Source: Sciurus carolinensis (Eukaryota > Chordata > Mammalia > Rodentia > Sciuridae). Taken from it: DNA of 64,000 bases. A program made the position numbers and the translations under genes. Positions 1 through 12,723 of this stretch are shown piece by piece. The notes beneath the pieces were generated by a model that was not told the DNA's origin, did no database searches, and saw only the letters and a list, made by a program, of their open reading frames with translations. The DNA lies in NCBI RefSeq assembly GCF_902686445.1, contig NC_062232.1, forward strand, positions 95,404,932 through 95,468,931, written 5' to 3'. The stretch's first letter is position 1, and each line of letters starts with the position of its first letter.

Positions 1-1690
1 GTTATTAATATAGTAATTCCAGCACTCTGTTGATTAGTATATGCAATATACACCTTTTATATCTTTTTACTATATACCTATCTATATGACTATATTTACA
101 TTTGTAGAGTTTTTTATAGATAGCATATAATTGTGTCTTATTTATTTTCATTCTCATGTTTAATCCAGGAAGGCTGTTTCTTTCTTTAAATTGTCATTTT
201 TAAACTGTTTGCATTTAATAAAACTGTTGATTTGTTTGGACTCATTTCTACCATTTTAAAATTTCTTTTCTATTTATTCCTTCTTTTTTTATTCCTTTCT
301 TCCCCACTTTTGAATTGTATTTTTTTATTTGAATATTCCATGTCATTGATCGATTGGATTTTTGATGATATTTTGGTAGTAATTGTGCTCTGGATCAAAA
401 CATACATATATTATGTAAATATATATATAATGATTTACCATTTCCTTATAGCTAATATTTTATCATTGTGAGTAAAATATAAAAAACTTACAATCACAGG
501 TTTCCTTACCTTTTCCTGATTTGTCTTCATTGTAATATGGACTATGTCTACATACTTTGAGAACCTCATTAGACAATGTTATAATTTTTGCTTCTGACAG
601 CCATATGTATTTTAAAGATTTAAGAAAAATAGTCTATTATATTTTCCCATATGTGTACCATTTCTTTTGACCCCCTTCCTTTCTGAAATGTTCAAGTTTT
701 TCTCTAGTATAATTTTCTTCTGCCTATAGAGCACCCTTTAACATTTTTCTGAGTAAATTTCTGACAGTGAGTTCCTTAGTTGCCCTTCATCTGAGAATTT
801 CTTTTTTCACACTCATTTGTGACAGGTATTTCCACTGGATATATTATTCTAAATTGGTAGTTCCTTTCTTTCAACATTTTAAAATTATGTTTACATTGAC
901 TTCTGGCTTCCATATTTTCTGATAAAAAAGCTGAAGTCATTCAAATCATGGCTTTGCTATATGTAACGGGTAGTTTTCTCAGACAGCTTTCAAGATTTTT
1001 TCTTTATCTCTTGTTTTCACCAATTGTATTATGATGTATCCAGGTATGAATTTTTGAATTTAACTATTTCAGTTTTGCAGAACTTCTTAAATCTGTAAAT
1101 TTGTTTTTCACCAAATGTGGCATGCTTTGGGCCACTATTTCTTTAAATAGTTTTTCTTTCCAATCTTTTTCCTTTATAGAATTCTGATGACACAAATATT
1201 AAGCATAGATATTGTCCTATGGGTCCCTAATATGTTCATTTTTTAAAAATTTTTTCCTACTGTTGTTCAGATTCAATAATTTATATTGATCTAATTTTAG
1301 TTTCCATGACTCTTGTTGTCTCTGTTCTCTTATTGAACTTGTTCAATGATTTTTTTCTTTCAAATATTGCATTTTTTCAGCTCTAAGGTTTCCATTTGGT
1401 TCTCATTATAAATTCTTACTAGTCAGGAACTCCTATCTTCCTATTCATTTGAAGAGAAACTCTCCCTTCCTTCATTAAGCATGGTTATGGTAGCTGCTTT
1501 GAAAAATCTTTGTCTGTAAAGTCCAACATTTGGACCATCTTAGAGTTGTTTCTTTCTGTTTGTTTTTTAAATTCTCTTTTTCCTTCAAATTTTTGAGATT
1601 TTTCTAGTTCTATGATATCTGAGTAAAATATATTGTATCCTTGATACTTTCAGTATTATGTTTTGAGATCATTGGTCTTTTTTCTTTAAT
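1..1690 (-). repeat. Old L1 (L1M-type) sequence, antisense
   Basis: AT-rich DNA (HTR2C intron). Phrases such as the segment at 1020-1140 (tattatgatgtatccagg, then aatttgttttcaccaaatg) match the antisense 3' region of ancient L1M elements. No gene; short open frames are not coding. Confidence 0.6.
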
Positions 1691-1808
1691 TGATGTGAAA
1701 CTCACATTACATAAATTAACCATTGCCACTTAGAAGTGTACAGTTTAATGGTACTTAATACACTCACAGCAATGTCCACTCATGTGTGTGTGTGGTCTTG
1801 TGGTTTTT

Positions 1809-1889
1809 GTTTTTGCAGTGCTAGGGATTAAGCCTGAGGTCTTGTACATGCTATGGAAGCACTCTGTCACTGAGCTACCTCCCCAGCCA
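1809..1889 (-). repeat. ID-type SINE
   Basis: Minus-strand copy of the squirrel ID element (tRNA-Ala derived): tgctagggatta...ctgtcactgagctacctccccagcc. Confidence 0.8.
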
Positions 1890-2489
1890 CAAGTTCCAAG
1901 AAATTTTTATCACTGTCCCCCAAAATTCCATATCCATTAATTGGTTGCTCTACGTTGCCTTATTCCCCAACCCTTAGAAAACACTAGTCTCCTATCAGTG
2001 TCTAAGAACTAACTCTGCATATTTTTAATCTTCTTTTGTCTGACTGATTTAGCATAGCATAAATATCTTAAAGTTTTGTTCACGATGCAGCATTAATCAA
2101 TATTTCGTTACTTTTTAAATCCAGTATTATCTCACTGTACATATATACCACATTTTTTTTTATCAGTTCATCAGTTAATGGACATTTGGATTGTATCTAT
2201 CTCTTGACTATCGTGACTACTGCTGCTATGAATATATTGTACAAATACCTCTGGGATCCTGCTTTCAATTCTTTTGGATATATATATATATATATCCAGA
2301 AATGGGATTACTGGATTATGTGATAGGTCTATTTTTTAAATTTTAGGCTCTTCCATACTCTTTTCTATAGTAGTTGCTCCATTTTACAATCTCAACACTG
2401 CACAAGTGTCCCAAGTTTTCTAGACATTGTTAATTTTTAAGTATTTTTGTAATAGCCAACTAAATTAGCATGAGGCAATATCTCAATTC

Positions 2490-2694
2490 TTCTGGGGGGG
2501 TACCCAGGATTGAAATCAGGAGCACTCGACCACTGAGTCACATCCCCAGACCTTTTTTTTGTATTTTATTTAGAAACAGGGTCTCAATGAGTTGCTTAGC
2601 ACCTCACCATTGCTAAGGCTGGGTTTGAACTTGTGATCCTCCTGCCTCAGCCTTTCAAGTCACTGGGATTATAGGCATGCACCACCACACCCAA
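2490..2694 (-). repeat. MEN (B1-dID) dimeric SINE
   Basis: ID half (gtcacatccccagacc) followed by a 7SL/B1 half (cctgcctcagcc...gggattataggc) on the minus strand. Short direct repeats ctcaat flank it. Confidence 0.85.
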
Positions 2695-3515
2695 CTCAAT
2701 GGGTTTGATTTTCATTTTTCTCATAATAAGTGATCATCAGAGCTTGTTGTCCACTTGTATATCATCTTCGGAGAAATATCTATTCAAATCCTTTGCCTGT
2801 TTTTGAATCAGGTGTTTTGTTTATTTGTTGTTGAGTTGTGGAAATTATATATTCTGAATACTAATCCCTTTGATAGGATTTACAAAATTTTCTTCAATTT
2901 TACAGATTGACTTTTCACTGTTGTCTTTTGATGCAAAAAGTTTAATGTAGTCATTTTTATCTATTTTTGTTTTTGTGTCCTATGCTTTTGATGTCATTCC
3001 AAGAAATCATTGTCAAGTCAAATGTAATGAAACTTTTCACCTATGTTTTCCTTAAGGCATTTTATAGTTTTAGGGCTTACATTTAGGTCTTTAATCTATT
3101 TTGGGTTGATTTTCATATGTGGTGAAAGATATGGATGCATTTTCATTCTTTTAGCATATGGTTATTCACTTTTCTCAGCACTGTTAACAGACTGTCTTTT
3201 CCTCCATTGAATTATCTTGGCACCCTTATTGAAGACCATACATTTCTGGGCCCTCTATTCCATTCCGTTAAACCATTTGTTTTTGTTTTTGTTTTTGTTT
3301 TAATGCTAATATCATAGTGTTATGATTACTATAGCTTTGTAATATGTTTTAAAATCATGACATATTGATCTTTCAACTTTATACTTTTGAAATTGCTTTG
3401 ACAATTAGAAGTTCTTTGAGGTTGCATATGAAATTTAGGATTTTTTTTTCTATTTCCATAAAAAGTGTCATTGGGATTTTGGTAAGGATAGTATTGAATC
3501 TGTAGATTGCTTTGA

Positions 3516-3815
3516 ATTTATGAACAACAGAAACTTATTTCACAGAATTCTGGAGGCTTGGAAATCCCAAATCAACTCACCATTAGATTTGGCATCTGGT
3601 GAAGGTCCATTTCCTGGTTCATAGATGGTGATTTCTCACTTGTCCTCATGATGGAAGGAGGAATGGGTCTTTTTCAAGTCTCACTTATGAGGCCACTAAT
3701 CCCATTCACGAAGACTCCACCCCATGACCTCATCACTTCCCAGAGGCCCGGCCTCACTTTTGTGATTAGAATCCAACATATTACTTTGGGGGGAAAATAT
3801 TCAGACTATAGTACC
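3516..3815 (-). repeat. ERVL-MaLR LTR (MLT1/MST-like), antisense
   Basis: Contains aacagaaacttatttcacag-attctggaggcttgg, gcatctggtgaaggt and ccatgacctcatcac, the reverse complement of MaLR LTR landmarks. Partial and decayed. Confidence 0.6.
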
Positions 3816-4093
3816 AGGTCTTTTCAGATTTTCTCTAAGTTAATCCTTACACTTGGGCTTTTAAAAACTTTGTCTTTGTTTACGTATCTTCCATACACCG
3901 AAGTTAAATATCTGTCATAGGTGAATCTCAGCATCTTTTCAGTTCTTTGGCAAGAATATATCCTGTCTGAACATGCCCATGGTTTTTAAGAGTCCCTGGA
4001 ATATGTAGGGAATTTTCAAAGCTCTCATACCCTCAAAATGTCACTCCCTGAATTTCTTACCAGGCTTTCAGCATGTCTATTTTTTGCTCCCAA

Positions 4094-4137
<44 letters not shown>

Positions 4138-5924
4138 AATAGGCTAAGTGAAACAAAGGGAAGTCCTTTTTAGCAGTCCTTCAGAGAAACCACAGTAAGA
4201 TCAAAACAGACATATCCTTGGCCAAAATGTGCATTGTGTTCCCTCTAGAACGAGACATCCACACTAGGAATATAGACTGCCAACTCAAGACTGTCCCCCA
4301 CTAAGGAATTGAGTGGATTACCATAAGGTAAATTACTTCAAAGACCCCATATGATATTTCATTTAGCTTTCCCCCTGCTACATGTTTCCTTGGTTGCTAT
4401 AAACCTTTGACCATTAGAGTTCTAGTAAGGTGGATGTTGACAGTTTTGTCCCTTCTTTGGTGTTTGATGGAATAGACATCCCCCAGAGTTACCTATTACA
4501 TCATCTTTCCTCTCCTAACCCTGAATCTTTCAAACATTCTCTTGAGAATGTTGGGTTTTTAGGATTGTAATAGGTCATCGGCCTCATCAGATTTAGAACC
4601 CAAGTCTCAGCCCTCTTTCTGTGGGCCTTATTTCCAATGTCAATTTGATTTTCAAAGCATTTGGAATGCTTCTTGAATCTATCCCATGTGCATTATTTAG
4701 GGGTCCCATATGGGACCTGGACAGTGCTATACATCCTAGTCCAATTTTCAGTCTTTTGTTACATGGCTTTGGGTCATTTTTACATACGTGTAGCTGATAG
4801 ATGAGCCCAGGATTTAGGTGACCTATTCTCAAGCCTCTTCATCTCCTTGATTTTCCATACAGTTCACATTTCCTGGAACTCTGGTGAGAAAGTCAGATTT
4901 TTAGGTTCTTCATATATTGTGTATTTATTGCTATAGAATCTGCCTCAGGGACAAAGTCGGGGGAAATGAAAGAGAAAAAAATAGTTGGGTATTACCTCCA
5001 CAGTCTTCAGAGCTTGGTGGTCTTTCTTTCTAGTTCATGTGTTCGAAGGGAAGGATTTTTTTCTTCTCAAACATTTAATTACCTGCACAGCTCCTCCTGG
5101 TGTTGCCAGTACAGGTGGGCATCTTAGTGATTGATGCATGCCATTCATGCCAAGAGAGAAAAAGAAAAGTAAAGAAAACAATCTCTCTGTCTTATACCTG
5201 CATTCTCTGTCCTCTAAATAATCTCTGTGCTTTGTAGGATTGTCTTCTCTGTCCTCTGGGAAGAGCATGTATCTGGGAGGTTTCTTTCTTCACATCTACA
5301 TAATTTTAATGATACTGGCTGCATTAAAATCTAAGTCCAGGAAATAAGTTAGGGGGAGGGAACAGGAAAATCACTCTTAATGATTGTTCTTTGATTTTTG
5401 CCCACATATTTTAGTTTTATTCTGTAGGAGAGATCAGGCTGAATGTGCTTACTCCAATTTTGCCAGAAATGGAAGACTTTTAATGGGCAACTTTGTTAAA
5501 AATTTAAAAAGTCATTTTATCATTTTATTTTTTGCATTATGAAAATTAAATTGGTTTTCTTACATGTTGGCTTTTTATCTAACAATCTTTGTAAATTTAC
5601 TTATTAATTCTCAAGACTTATATGCAGAGTTGTTTCATTTTTCTATGTACACAATCATGTTTTCATTTTTCTGCTTAAATCCTCAATATTTTTACTTCTT
5701 TTACTTACCATAGTACATTAATAAGTAACTCTAGTACAGTGCAGAATGGATGTTGTGATAGTGGACATTCTTATCTCTTTCCAAATTCAAAGAAAAGACT
5801 TGGACATTTAACTACAAAGGATAGTATATGTTATAAATATTTGGTGAATATTCTTTAGGGGATTAAGAATTAAGACTCAATCTAGTTTTCTGAAATTGAT
5901 TTTATCATGAATCACATTGAATTA
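3816..5924. other. Intron, no gene; TG microsatellite and probable L1 remnants
   Basis: A (tg)n run lies at 4098-4134. From about 5500 the AT-rich sequence resembles antisense L1 RT. The 3816-5400 part is unassigned and may be an old L1 3' UTR. Open frames of 77-90 codons show no recognisable domain. Confidence 0.5.
4098..4134 (+). repeat. (TG)n microsatellite
   Basis: Uninterrupted tg dinucleotides, about 18 units. Confidence 0.95.
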
Positions 5925-6046
5925 TAGAAAACAATATGCATATATCATGTACAACCACAAGAATGGGAAGTTATACTCCATGTGTGTATAAATGTCAAAA
6001 TATATTCTACTGTCATGTATAACTATAAAAACATATAAAGAAAAAA
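5925..6046 (+). repeat. Squirrel L1 3' UTR end fragment
   Basis: Phrases such as gaagttatactccatgtgtg and attctactgtcatgtataac, ending in an A-rich tail, are what I recall from the 3' end of sciurid L1s. 5'-truncated. Confidence 0.5.
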
Positions 6047-7052
6047 AAAGTAGGTACAGTGTACAGTGTCCCTACAACTCACTCAAGTAGAAGGGTTCAA
6101 AAAAAATCTTTATTTTTTTGATGAAAATATTTTAATATAGCACACTAATCTACTTATCTTTATGCCAATACAGTTATAACATATAATTTTTAACATGGAA
6201 GAAGCACATGTATATTGAAGTTCAGGCTTCGGTAAAGTCAATATAATATGCAGTCAGTAAAAATGAATAAATAGAAAACAAATTAAAATAGGAAAAGGAA
6301 AAAATATGCATATATTGAATTATTCACAGGATAATTTTCATTTGTTTAAAATGACACACTTTCAAGCTTTCTTTTCGAGTTTAGTCTTGCTTCATGAATA
6401 CCACTGGGAAATAATAATAATCCCTATATTTACCCAAAGAATGTGTATTTTCAATGTTATTTTCATGTACATTTGGTACAGTAAGTAAATAGATTTGTAT
6501 GTGTGTTTTCCCATCCACAAAAAAGGTATTATGCCCTTCTATTTGTTTAGATGTAAATTTGTATATTTCCCTAAGTTTTCAAGGTTATTTTCTAATATGA
6601 ATCCTGAATTTATCTTATTAAAGTTTTAGTAGGATATTTTAAGAATTCTCTCACTATTACTAATGGACTATTTTGCCTTTATTTCATTTCTAGCCCTTGT
6701 TCTTGGACTATTTCAACCTCTAGATTATTTTATATTTATCTCATATCATGTAATTTTTCACTCAGTAAATTCAGTACTATTTTTAGAAGAGTTTCAGATT
6801 TGCTAGGCCTACAATCACACCAATAATACACAACAGATAATTCTATCCCTTGCTTTCTAAAGTTATATGAATTGTTCACAATTTTGTTAAAAATTAAAAA
6901 TTAATAATAATGAGTTAATAGGATAAGTTGGCATCCTGTCCATTACCCAAATTTAATGTAATTAATGTGTACTGACTGCATTACTATTTTTAATATTTGT
7001 TGTTGGTTTTTGATAAATTATCTTCATTATAAGACGTCTCCTTTTATCCCTG
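6047..7052 (-). other. AT-rich intron, no gene; likely antisense L1
   Basis: No feature recognised beyond weak similarity to antisense L1 RT, continuing after the insertion at 7099. Confidence 0.4.
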
Positions 7053-7931
7053 TGTAATTGAAATTTTAATTAGAAGTAGCTTTTCCATTTAACCAAATAT
7101 ATGAAAAAATGTTCAACATCTCTAGTAATAAGAGAAATGCAAATCAAAACCACCCTAAGATTCCATCTCACCCCAATTAGAATGGCAATTATCAAGAATA
7201 CAAGCAACAACAGGTGTTGGCGAGGATGTGGGGAGAAAGGTACACTCATACATTGCTGGTGGGGCTGCAAATTAGTGCAGCCATTCTGGAAAGCAGTGTG
7301 GAGATTCCTTAGAAAACTTGAATGGAACCACCATTTGACCCAGCTATCCCACTCCTTGGCCTATACCCAAAGGACTTAAAATCAGCATACTATAGTGACA
7401 CAGCTACATCAATGTTCATAGCAGCTCAATTCACAATAGGTAGATTGTAGAACCAACCTAGATGCCCTTCAATAGATGAATGAATAAATTGTGGTATATA
7501 TACACAATGGAGTATTACTTAGCCATGAAAAAGAATAAAATGACATTTGCAGGAAAATGGATGGAGTTGGAGAATATCATGCTAAGTGAAATAAGTCAAT
7601 CCCAAAAAACCAAAGGCCGAATGATTTCTCTGATAAGTGGATGATGATAAATAATGGGGGGTGGGAGGGCAGCAAGAATGGAGGAAGGATGGATTGTATA
7701 GAGGAAAATGAGGGGTGAGGAAGGGGTGGGGGAAGGAAAAATAATAGAATGAGACAAACATCATTACCCTATGTACCTGTATAATTACGCATATGGTGTG
7801 ACTCTACTTCGTGTACAACCAGAGAAACCATAGTTGTACCCCATTTGAGTACGATGAATTAAAATAAATAAATAAATAAATAAATTGTAATTGAAATTTT
7901 AATTAGAAGTAGTTTCTCCATTTAACCAAAT
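7053..7931 (+). mobile_element. 5'-truncated L1 insertion with 46-bp target-site duplication
   Basis: The body (7099-7885) holds the last part of L1 ORF2 in sense orientation (residues [14 protein letters not shown] and [14 protein letters not shown] in the frame from 7101), broken by a frameshift around 7330. A squirrel-type L1 3' UTR and an AT-repeat tail (aaataaataaat) follow. The 46 bases at 7053-7098 recur at 7886-7931 with two differences, marking target-primed insertion. The ORF2 fragment lacks EN and RT, so the copy is dead. Confidence 0.9.
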
Positions 7932-9459
7932 TATTCTTCAATACCTATTAAAAGATCATAAAATTTCTTCACAGTTGTTAACATAAGGAATTATATTAGT
8001 AAATTTGTAGCATTAAATCACCCTTGAATTTCTGGAATAACTTGTTTTTTCATGATGTATTATTCCTTTGTTATTTTACTGGACTCTTAATATTTTATTT
8101 GGAACTTTGAATCTATATCAATGAATGCTATTTATCTTTAACCTTTGTTAAGTGCTTTTCAGATTTGCTATTGACAATATATTGTTTTATGAAATGCTCT
8201 GAGGAACTTTTAAACTTTGTTATGGTCACTCATCTTTTCATGCATATTAACTTAGAGAAATTAAATTTATTACTAATTTCCAAGTTATTGCTTTGGTGTT
8301 ACTTCACAATTTTCCCCAAATTACTATACCTCTTAATCATATTGTCAGACTACTGAACTGTTATTTTCTCCAAGGCAAAGACTGTCTCCATTGCTTCATA
8401 GAAATAAGACCTTTTATATTTCCTTTAAACAAGAGAAATGAAAGATGAGAGTGTTATTTACTCCATCTTTACTACTTTTTTTCAATATTGATGGATATAT
8501 TTGTGATTTCTAAAGTCATTAAAAATCGTTTAATCTTTGAGTAAATTAATGAATGAACATATAAAATAGCTTCTGAAATACTGTGCACAACTTTTTCCTC
8601 TGAAAATCAGATTTTATCTCATCTAACTATGAATTAACTTGCCCCATGGAAAATGTGCAACAGTCTCTTCATTACATAACTCTTCCAAACTTTTCATACA
8701 TTCATTGTCTGAAATATACCCAGATCACATAAATTTACCCATCATTTGAAGCAGTATGGATTGAGTAGCAGAAAAATAGACAGTAATTGGTCACCCAATG
8801 GAACTTATATTCTACTGATTATGGCAACAGAATTCTTCCACATAGTAAGAGATACTTGTGCACAATTGGGAAAGCAATTTTGCAGGTGAAGCATGTTGAG
8901 TAGAGTATCCAAATCTTCAACACAATCAACTTTGATGATGGATACAATATGAGGAAGGTACAAGAAAATAATGATCAATAATGAGCATCCACAAAGACAT
9001 TTGGTCCAAAGAATTTCTAGTGATGTCTTTTATTTTATTGCACTAGTTAAATCCTACTGATTTTGTTATGGCCAAGTAAGCTACTCTTGGATCAACCTTT
9101 CAGCAGATAAATGAATAAAACACAAAAACAAACTATCTGATTGTACTGGAGAATAATCCAATACAGAATTTTGGGAGGAGGGTCCAACACTTGGAAGTCA
9201 CAACACTAGTCGAGTTTCCCACTTTCATGACATATAACCTAAGTTGAAGACATAGTCTGCCATGATAGATGGCTAAAATCCAATAAATAATCTTCAGTTT
9301 TTGTGGCCTAAAAAACCTGAGAAAATATTTTGAAGAAATATCAAAACTGAAAGGTGAGGGAGTATCTAGGAATGGGTAGAGATAGAGGGATCATAAAATT
9401 TGTGTACAATATTAAAAGTATACATAATTAAAACTTGATTTTTATAAGGAAAATATATT
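7932..9459. other. Intron without a recognised gene
   Basis: 7932-8400 resembles antisense L1 RT, continuing the copy interrupted at 7053. 8400-9459 is AT-rich sequence that I cannot assign. Confidence 0.45.
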
Positions 9460-10093
9460 AATTGTAATCCCCAGGTTAATCACTAAGGAAAAATCTAAAA
9501 CATTATGCAGGGGAAAAAACAAGAAGGGAATCAAGTAGTATCTTATAAAAGAGTCAATAACAAATTAAGGCATTAATGGAGGAAACAATGGTATATATTA
9601 CAGAGAAAATGATGGAAGTAAGTCCTTTCTTAATTGTAATTAATTTAAATGTGAAACGGATTAAACTCTAATTATAAGGCAGAGACTAACAGAATGAACA
9701 TAAATGCATCATCCAACTATATTCTGCCAATAAGAAGCTCAATTAATATCTCAGAGCACCTGTATATTGACAGTGAAGGAATGTTGCATGCAAATAGTAA
9801 CAAAAGGAGAATTATATCAATATCAAACAAAATAGAACTTAAGACAAAAAATTATTATGAGGGACAGAGGACATTGCAAATTCATAAAAAGATAAAGTCA
9901 CCAAGAAGATACAAAACCTATAAACATATATGCACCTAACAACAGAGCCCAACAAATACAGGAAGCAAAAAGTAAAAGAATTGAAGCAAGAAAAAAAACA
10001 TACGTACTTGGAGACATCAATACCCCAGTTTAAACAATGTACAGACCAACAAAACAGATCAATAAAGATAGAGGGATTGAAAAACTCTATGAA

Positions 10094-10200
10094 GGGCTGG
10101 GAATGTGGCTCAGTGGTAAGGTAGGCTTGCCTACCATGTATGGGTTCAATCCCCACTGCTGGAAAAAAAAAAAAAAGAAAAACAAAAACATAACAAAACA
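10094..10200 (+). repeat. ID-type SINE with A-rich tail
   Basis: gggctgggaatgtggctcag...ggttcaatccccactgctgg plus an A-rich tail. Flanking direct repeat aaaaactct (10078 and 10199). Confidence 0.88.
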
Positions 10201-10587
10201 AAAACTCTAAAGCAGCTAATTCTAATAGACCTAGAGAATACTCCATCTAATAACACAGGGACTGTTCTCTGAGATAGACCATATGTTTGGCTACTAAACA
10301 AATATAAATAAATTAAAATATTATTGTTATTCAAAGTATATTCTCCATGATGGAGTAAAACTAGAAATCAGCTTTAGAAAGAAAATTGACAAATTTGAAC
10401 ATATGTAAATATGAAATAAAATACTCACTATTAAACAGCTAATGGGTGAAAAAAGAAATTAAAAATGAAATTTTAAAAATATTTTGAAAAAAGTGAAATA
10501 AAAACTTACCAAAAATTATGGGATACAGCAAAACAGTGCTCAGGGGGAAATTTATAGCTTCCAAATGGCTACATTTATAAAGAAGAA

Positions 10588-10735
10588 AGGGGCTGAGAGT
10601 GTAGCTCAATGGTACAGCATGTGCTTACCATGTGAGTCCCTGGGTTCCATCCCTAGCACCACAAAAATAAAAAAAAAAAGGAATGGAAAAAAGAAAAATA
10701 AGAAAAAAAAAAAAAAAAGGAGGAGGAGGATTTCA
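10588..10735 (+). repeat. ID-type SINE with long A-rich tail
   Basis: ggggctgagagtgtagctca...ccctagcaccacaaaa, then an A-rich tail with aagg/agg units. Confidence 0.85.
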
Positions 10736-10775
10736 AACCAATACCCTAAGTTTATATCTTTAAGATATAAAGTAA

Positions 10776-10873
10776 GGGCTGGGGATGTAGCTCAGTTGGT
10801 AGAGTACTTGCCTGGCAAGCACAAGGTCCTGGGTTCAATCTCCAGCACCGCAAAAAAAAAAAAAAAAAAAAAA
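10776..10873 (+). repeat. ID-type SINE
   Basis: Well-preserved copy (ggctggggatgtagctcagt...caatctccagcaccgc) with a poly(A) tail and the flanking direct repeat agatataaagta (10764 and 10874). Confidence 0.92.
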
Positions 10874-12331
10874 GATATAAAGTAGAAAAAGAACTAGAAA
10901 AGAGTAAGTTTGATTCAACTAGCAAAAGAACTAAAATGATAAAGACAAAAAAAAACAGAGTGTAGAAAAATAATAAAGAATATTACCAAAATCAAAAAGT
11001 TGAGATTCTTTGAAAAGTTCAAAAAAGTTGACAAATCTTTAAGCCAGAATGACTAAGAAAAACAAAGGAGCATACAAATTATGAAAATCAGAAATTACAG
11101 TAAGGGCATTTCTACTGACCCCACAGAAATTAAATCAATTAGAAAAAAAAATACAAAGAACAATCATGCTCCAACAAAGTAGAAACCCAGATGAAACAAA
11201 TTCCTAGAAACATACAAACTACCAAAGACCGACTTCAGAAGAATAATCTAAAGAGGCTTATAACAAATAATGACTTGAATCAGTAACCAAATCCTCCCAA
11301 TAAGGAAAACACAAGACTAGATGGCTTCATTGGTGAATTTTATCAAACATATAAAAAATCAGCACTAATCATTCTCAAACTACAATTTATGAGACCAGCA
11401 TTATCCTAATACTAAGGCCAGATAAAGATATCACAAGAAAACCATAGACCAAGACCATTTATGAATATAGATGCAAAAATTCTGAACAAAATACCAATAA
11501 ACTCAATTCAGCATAATATTATGCACCATTCCTAAGAGGGAATGTAAGAGCAGAGGCAAACAAGCCACACCCACATCTCCATAAAAGCAGAAAAAGGTAT
11601 TTGACAAAATCCTTCACTCTTTTATGATGAAAAACTCAACAAATTAAAGAGAAAACTTCCTCAACATGATAAGAGGGATTAATAAAAATCCAGCTAATAT
11701 CATAATTTCATAATCAGTAGTAAAAAAAAAAAAAAAAGCTGAAAGAATTCCCTCTAAGACCAGGAACAAAGAGAAGATGCCTGCTTTCATTACTTCTATT
11801 CAGTGTTGTAATGGAAATTGTATCAAGAGCAATTAGGCAAAGAAAGGAAATAAAAGAGGAAAATTGAAAAAGAAGAAATAAAAGGATCTTTATTCTCAGA
11901 TGACATGATCTTATTATATAGAACCCCCCAAAAACAAAACAAAACAACAAAAAGTCACAGGAGACAAGATTTATACATGAAAATCAGAAATCAGATCTAG
12001 TTATATACACGGCAGTAAACAATTCAGAAAAAAGAATGAAGTACTAATACATGATACAAAATGGATAAACCTCAAAATCATTATGCTAAGTGAAAGAAAC
12101 CTGGCACGAAAGGTTACAAATTCTAGTTATATGAGATATCTAAATGAAGTAAATGCACAAAAACAGAAAACAGATTTGAGATTGCCCTGGGCTGGCAAAA
12201 GGAAGTATGGGAGGGGGCTAATGGTTAATGGGAAGTGATTTCCTTTTTGAGAACTAGAAAGAGGTGATGGTTATATAATACTGTGAATGTACTAAATGCC
12301 ATTGGATTATACACTTTAAGTGATTCATTTT

Positions 12332-12387
12332 GGGGAGGGGGGTTGAATCCAGGGGCCTTTTGCCACTAAGCTACATTCCCACCTCTT

Positions 12388-12418
<31 letters not shown>

Positions 12419-12517
12419 TTTTAAAAAAGACAAGGTCTAGCTAAATTGCTGAGGCTGGCCTCCATGATCCTCCTGACCCAACCTCCTGATTATAGGCAAG
12501 CGCCACAGCGCCTGGCA
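12332..12517 (-). repeat. MEN (B1-dID) SINE with internal (TTTA)n
   Basis: ID half at 12340-12388, a (ttta)n linker at 12389-12421 and a B1 half to 12517. It ends about 200 nt upstream of the HTR2C exon. Confidence 0.85.
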
Positions 12518-12723
12518 GTTTTATGTTGTATAAAGTTTACAACAATAAAAATTCATGCAACGCAAAGTATCATCGTGGTCATCATTACAAAAATTAATGC
12601 TTCTGAAATTTCACTTTCTTTAAAAAGCTGAAATTAAGAATAAAAAATTAGAATGCTAAATTGAAAAGTAGATTTAGTACCATTTGAATAACATGTTTTC
12701 CTCTTCTCTCTGTTCTCTTTCAG
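12518..12723 (+). other. HTR2C: Intron 3' end with polypyrimidine tract and acceptor
   Basis: The final 40 nt (cctcttctctctgttctctttcag-type) supply a strong tract and the AG at 12722-12723. Confidence 0.9.

Larger units (their letters stand above)
1691..3515 (-). repeat. L1 ORF2 3' half, antisense, interrupted by two SINEs
   Basis: Read on the minus strand this is decayed L1 ORF2 C-terminal and RT-flanking sequence. Landmarks include catttggattgtatctat (2191), the ccagaaatgggattactgg block (2296) and the cattttatagttttagggc block (3058). ID and MEN SINEs at 1809 and 2490 split it, and a (ta)n run lies at 2279-2296. No intact frame. Confidence 0.7.
9460..12330 (+). repeat. Decayed L1 in sense orientation, split by three ID SINEs
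   Basis: Endonuclease-domain remnants (cataaacatatatgcaccta at 9922; tggagacatcaatacccc at 10010), RT remnants (11040; the segment ctcagatgacatgatcttat at 11895) and a 3' end (acactttaagtgattc at 12311) occur in order. Many stops and deletions. The 135-codon and shorter frames here, on either strand, are non-functional. Confidence 0.75.

Noticed and set aside
7101..7379. 92-codon frame with conserved residues
   Set aside because: It is the C-terminal end of L1 ORF2 in a 5'-truncated, frameshifted insertion, not a host gene.
9839..10246. 135-codon minus-strand frame with hydrophobic stretches
   Set aside because: It is antisense to L1 and overlaps an ID SINE with an A-rich tail; the Phe/Leu runs come from poly(T).
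10777..10850. tRNA-like sequence (box A/B similarity)
   Set aside because: It is an ID SINE derived from tRNA-Ala, as are the many similar copies; no free-standing tRNA gene with a proper cloverleaf was found.
1..12723. Possible intronic microRNA of the HTR2C cluster (e.g. miR-448)
   Set aside because: I looked for the mature sequence as I remember it and did not find it on either strand; it probably lies further upstream. A homology search would settle this.
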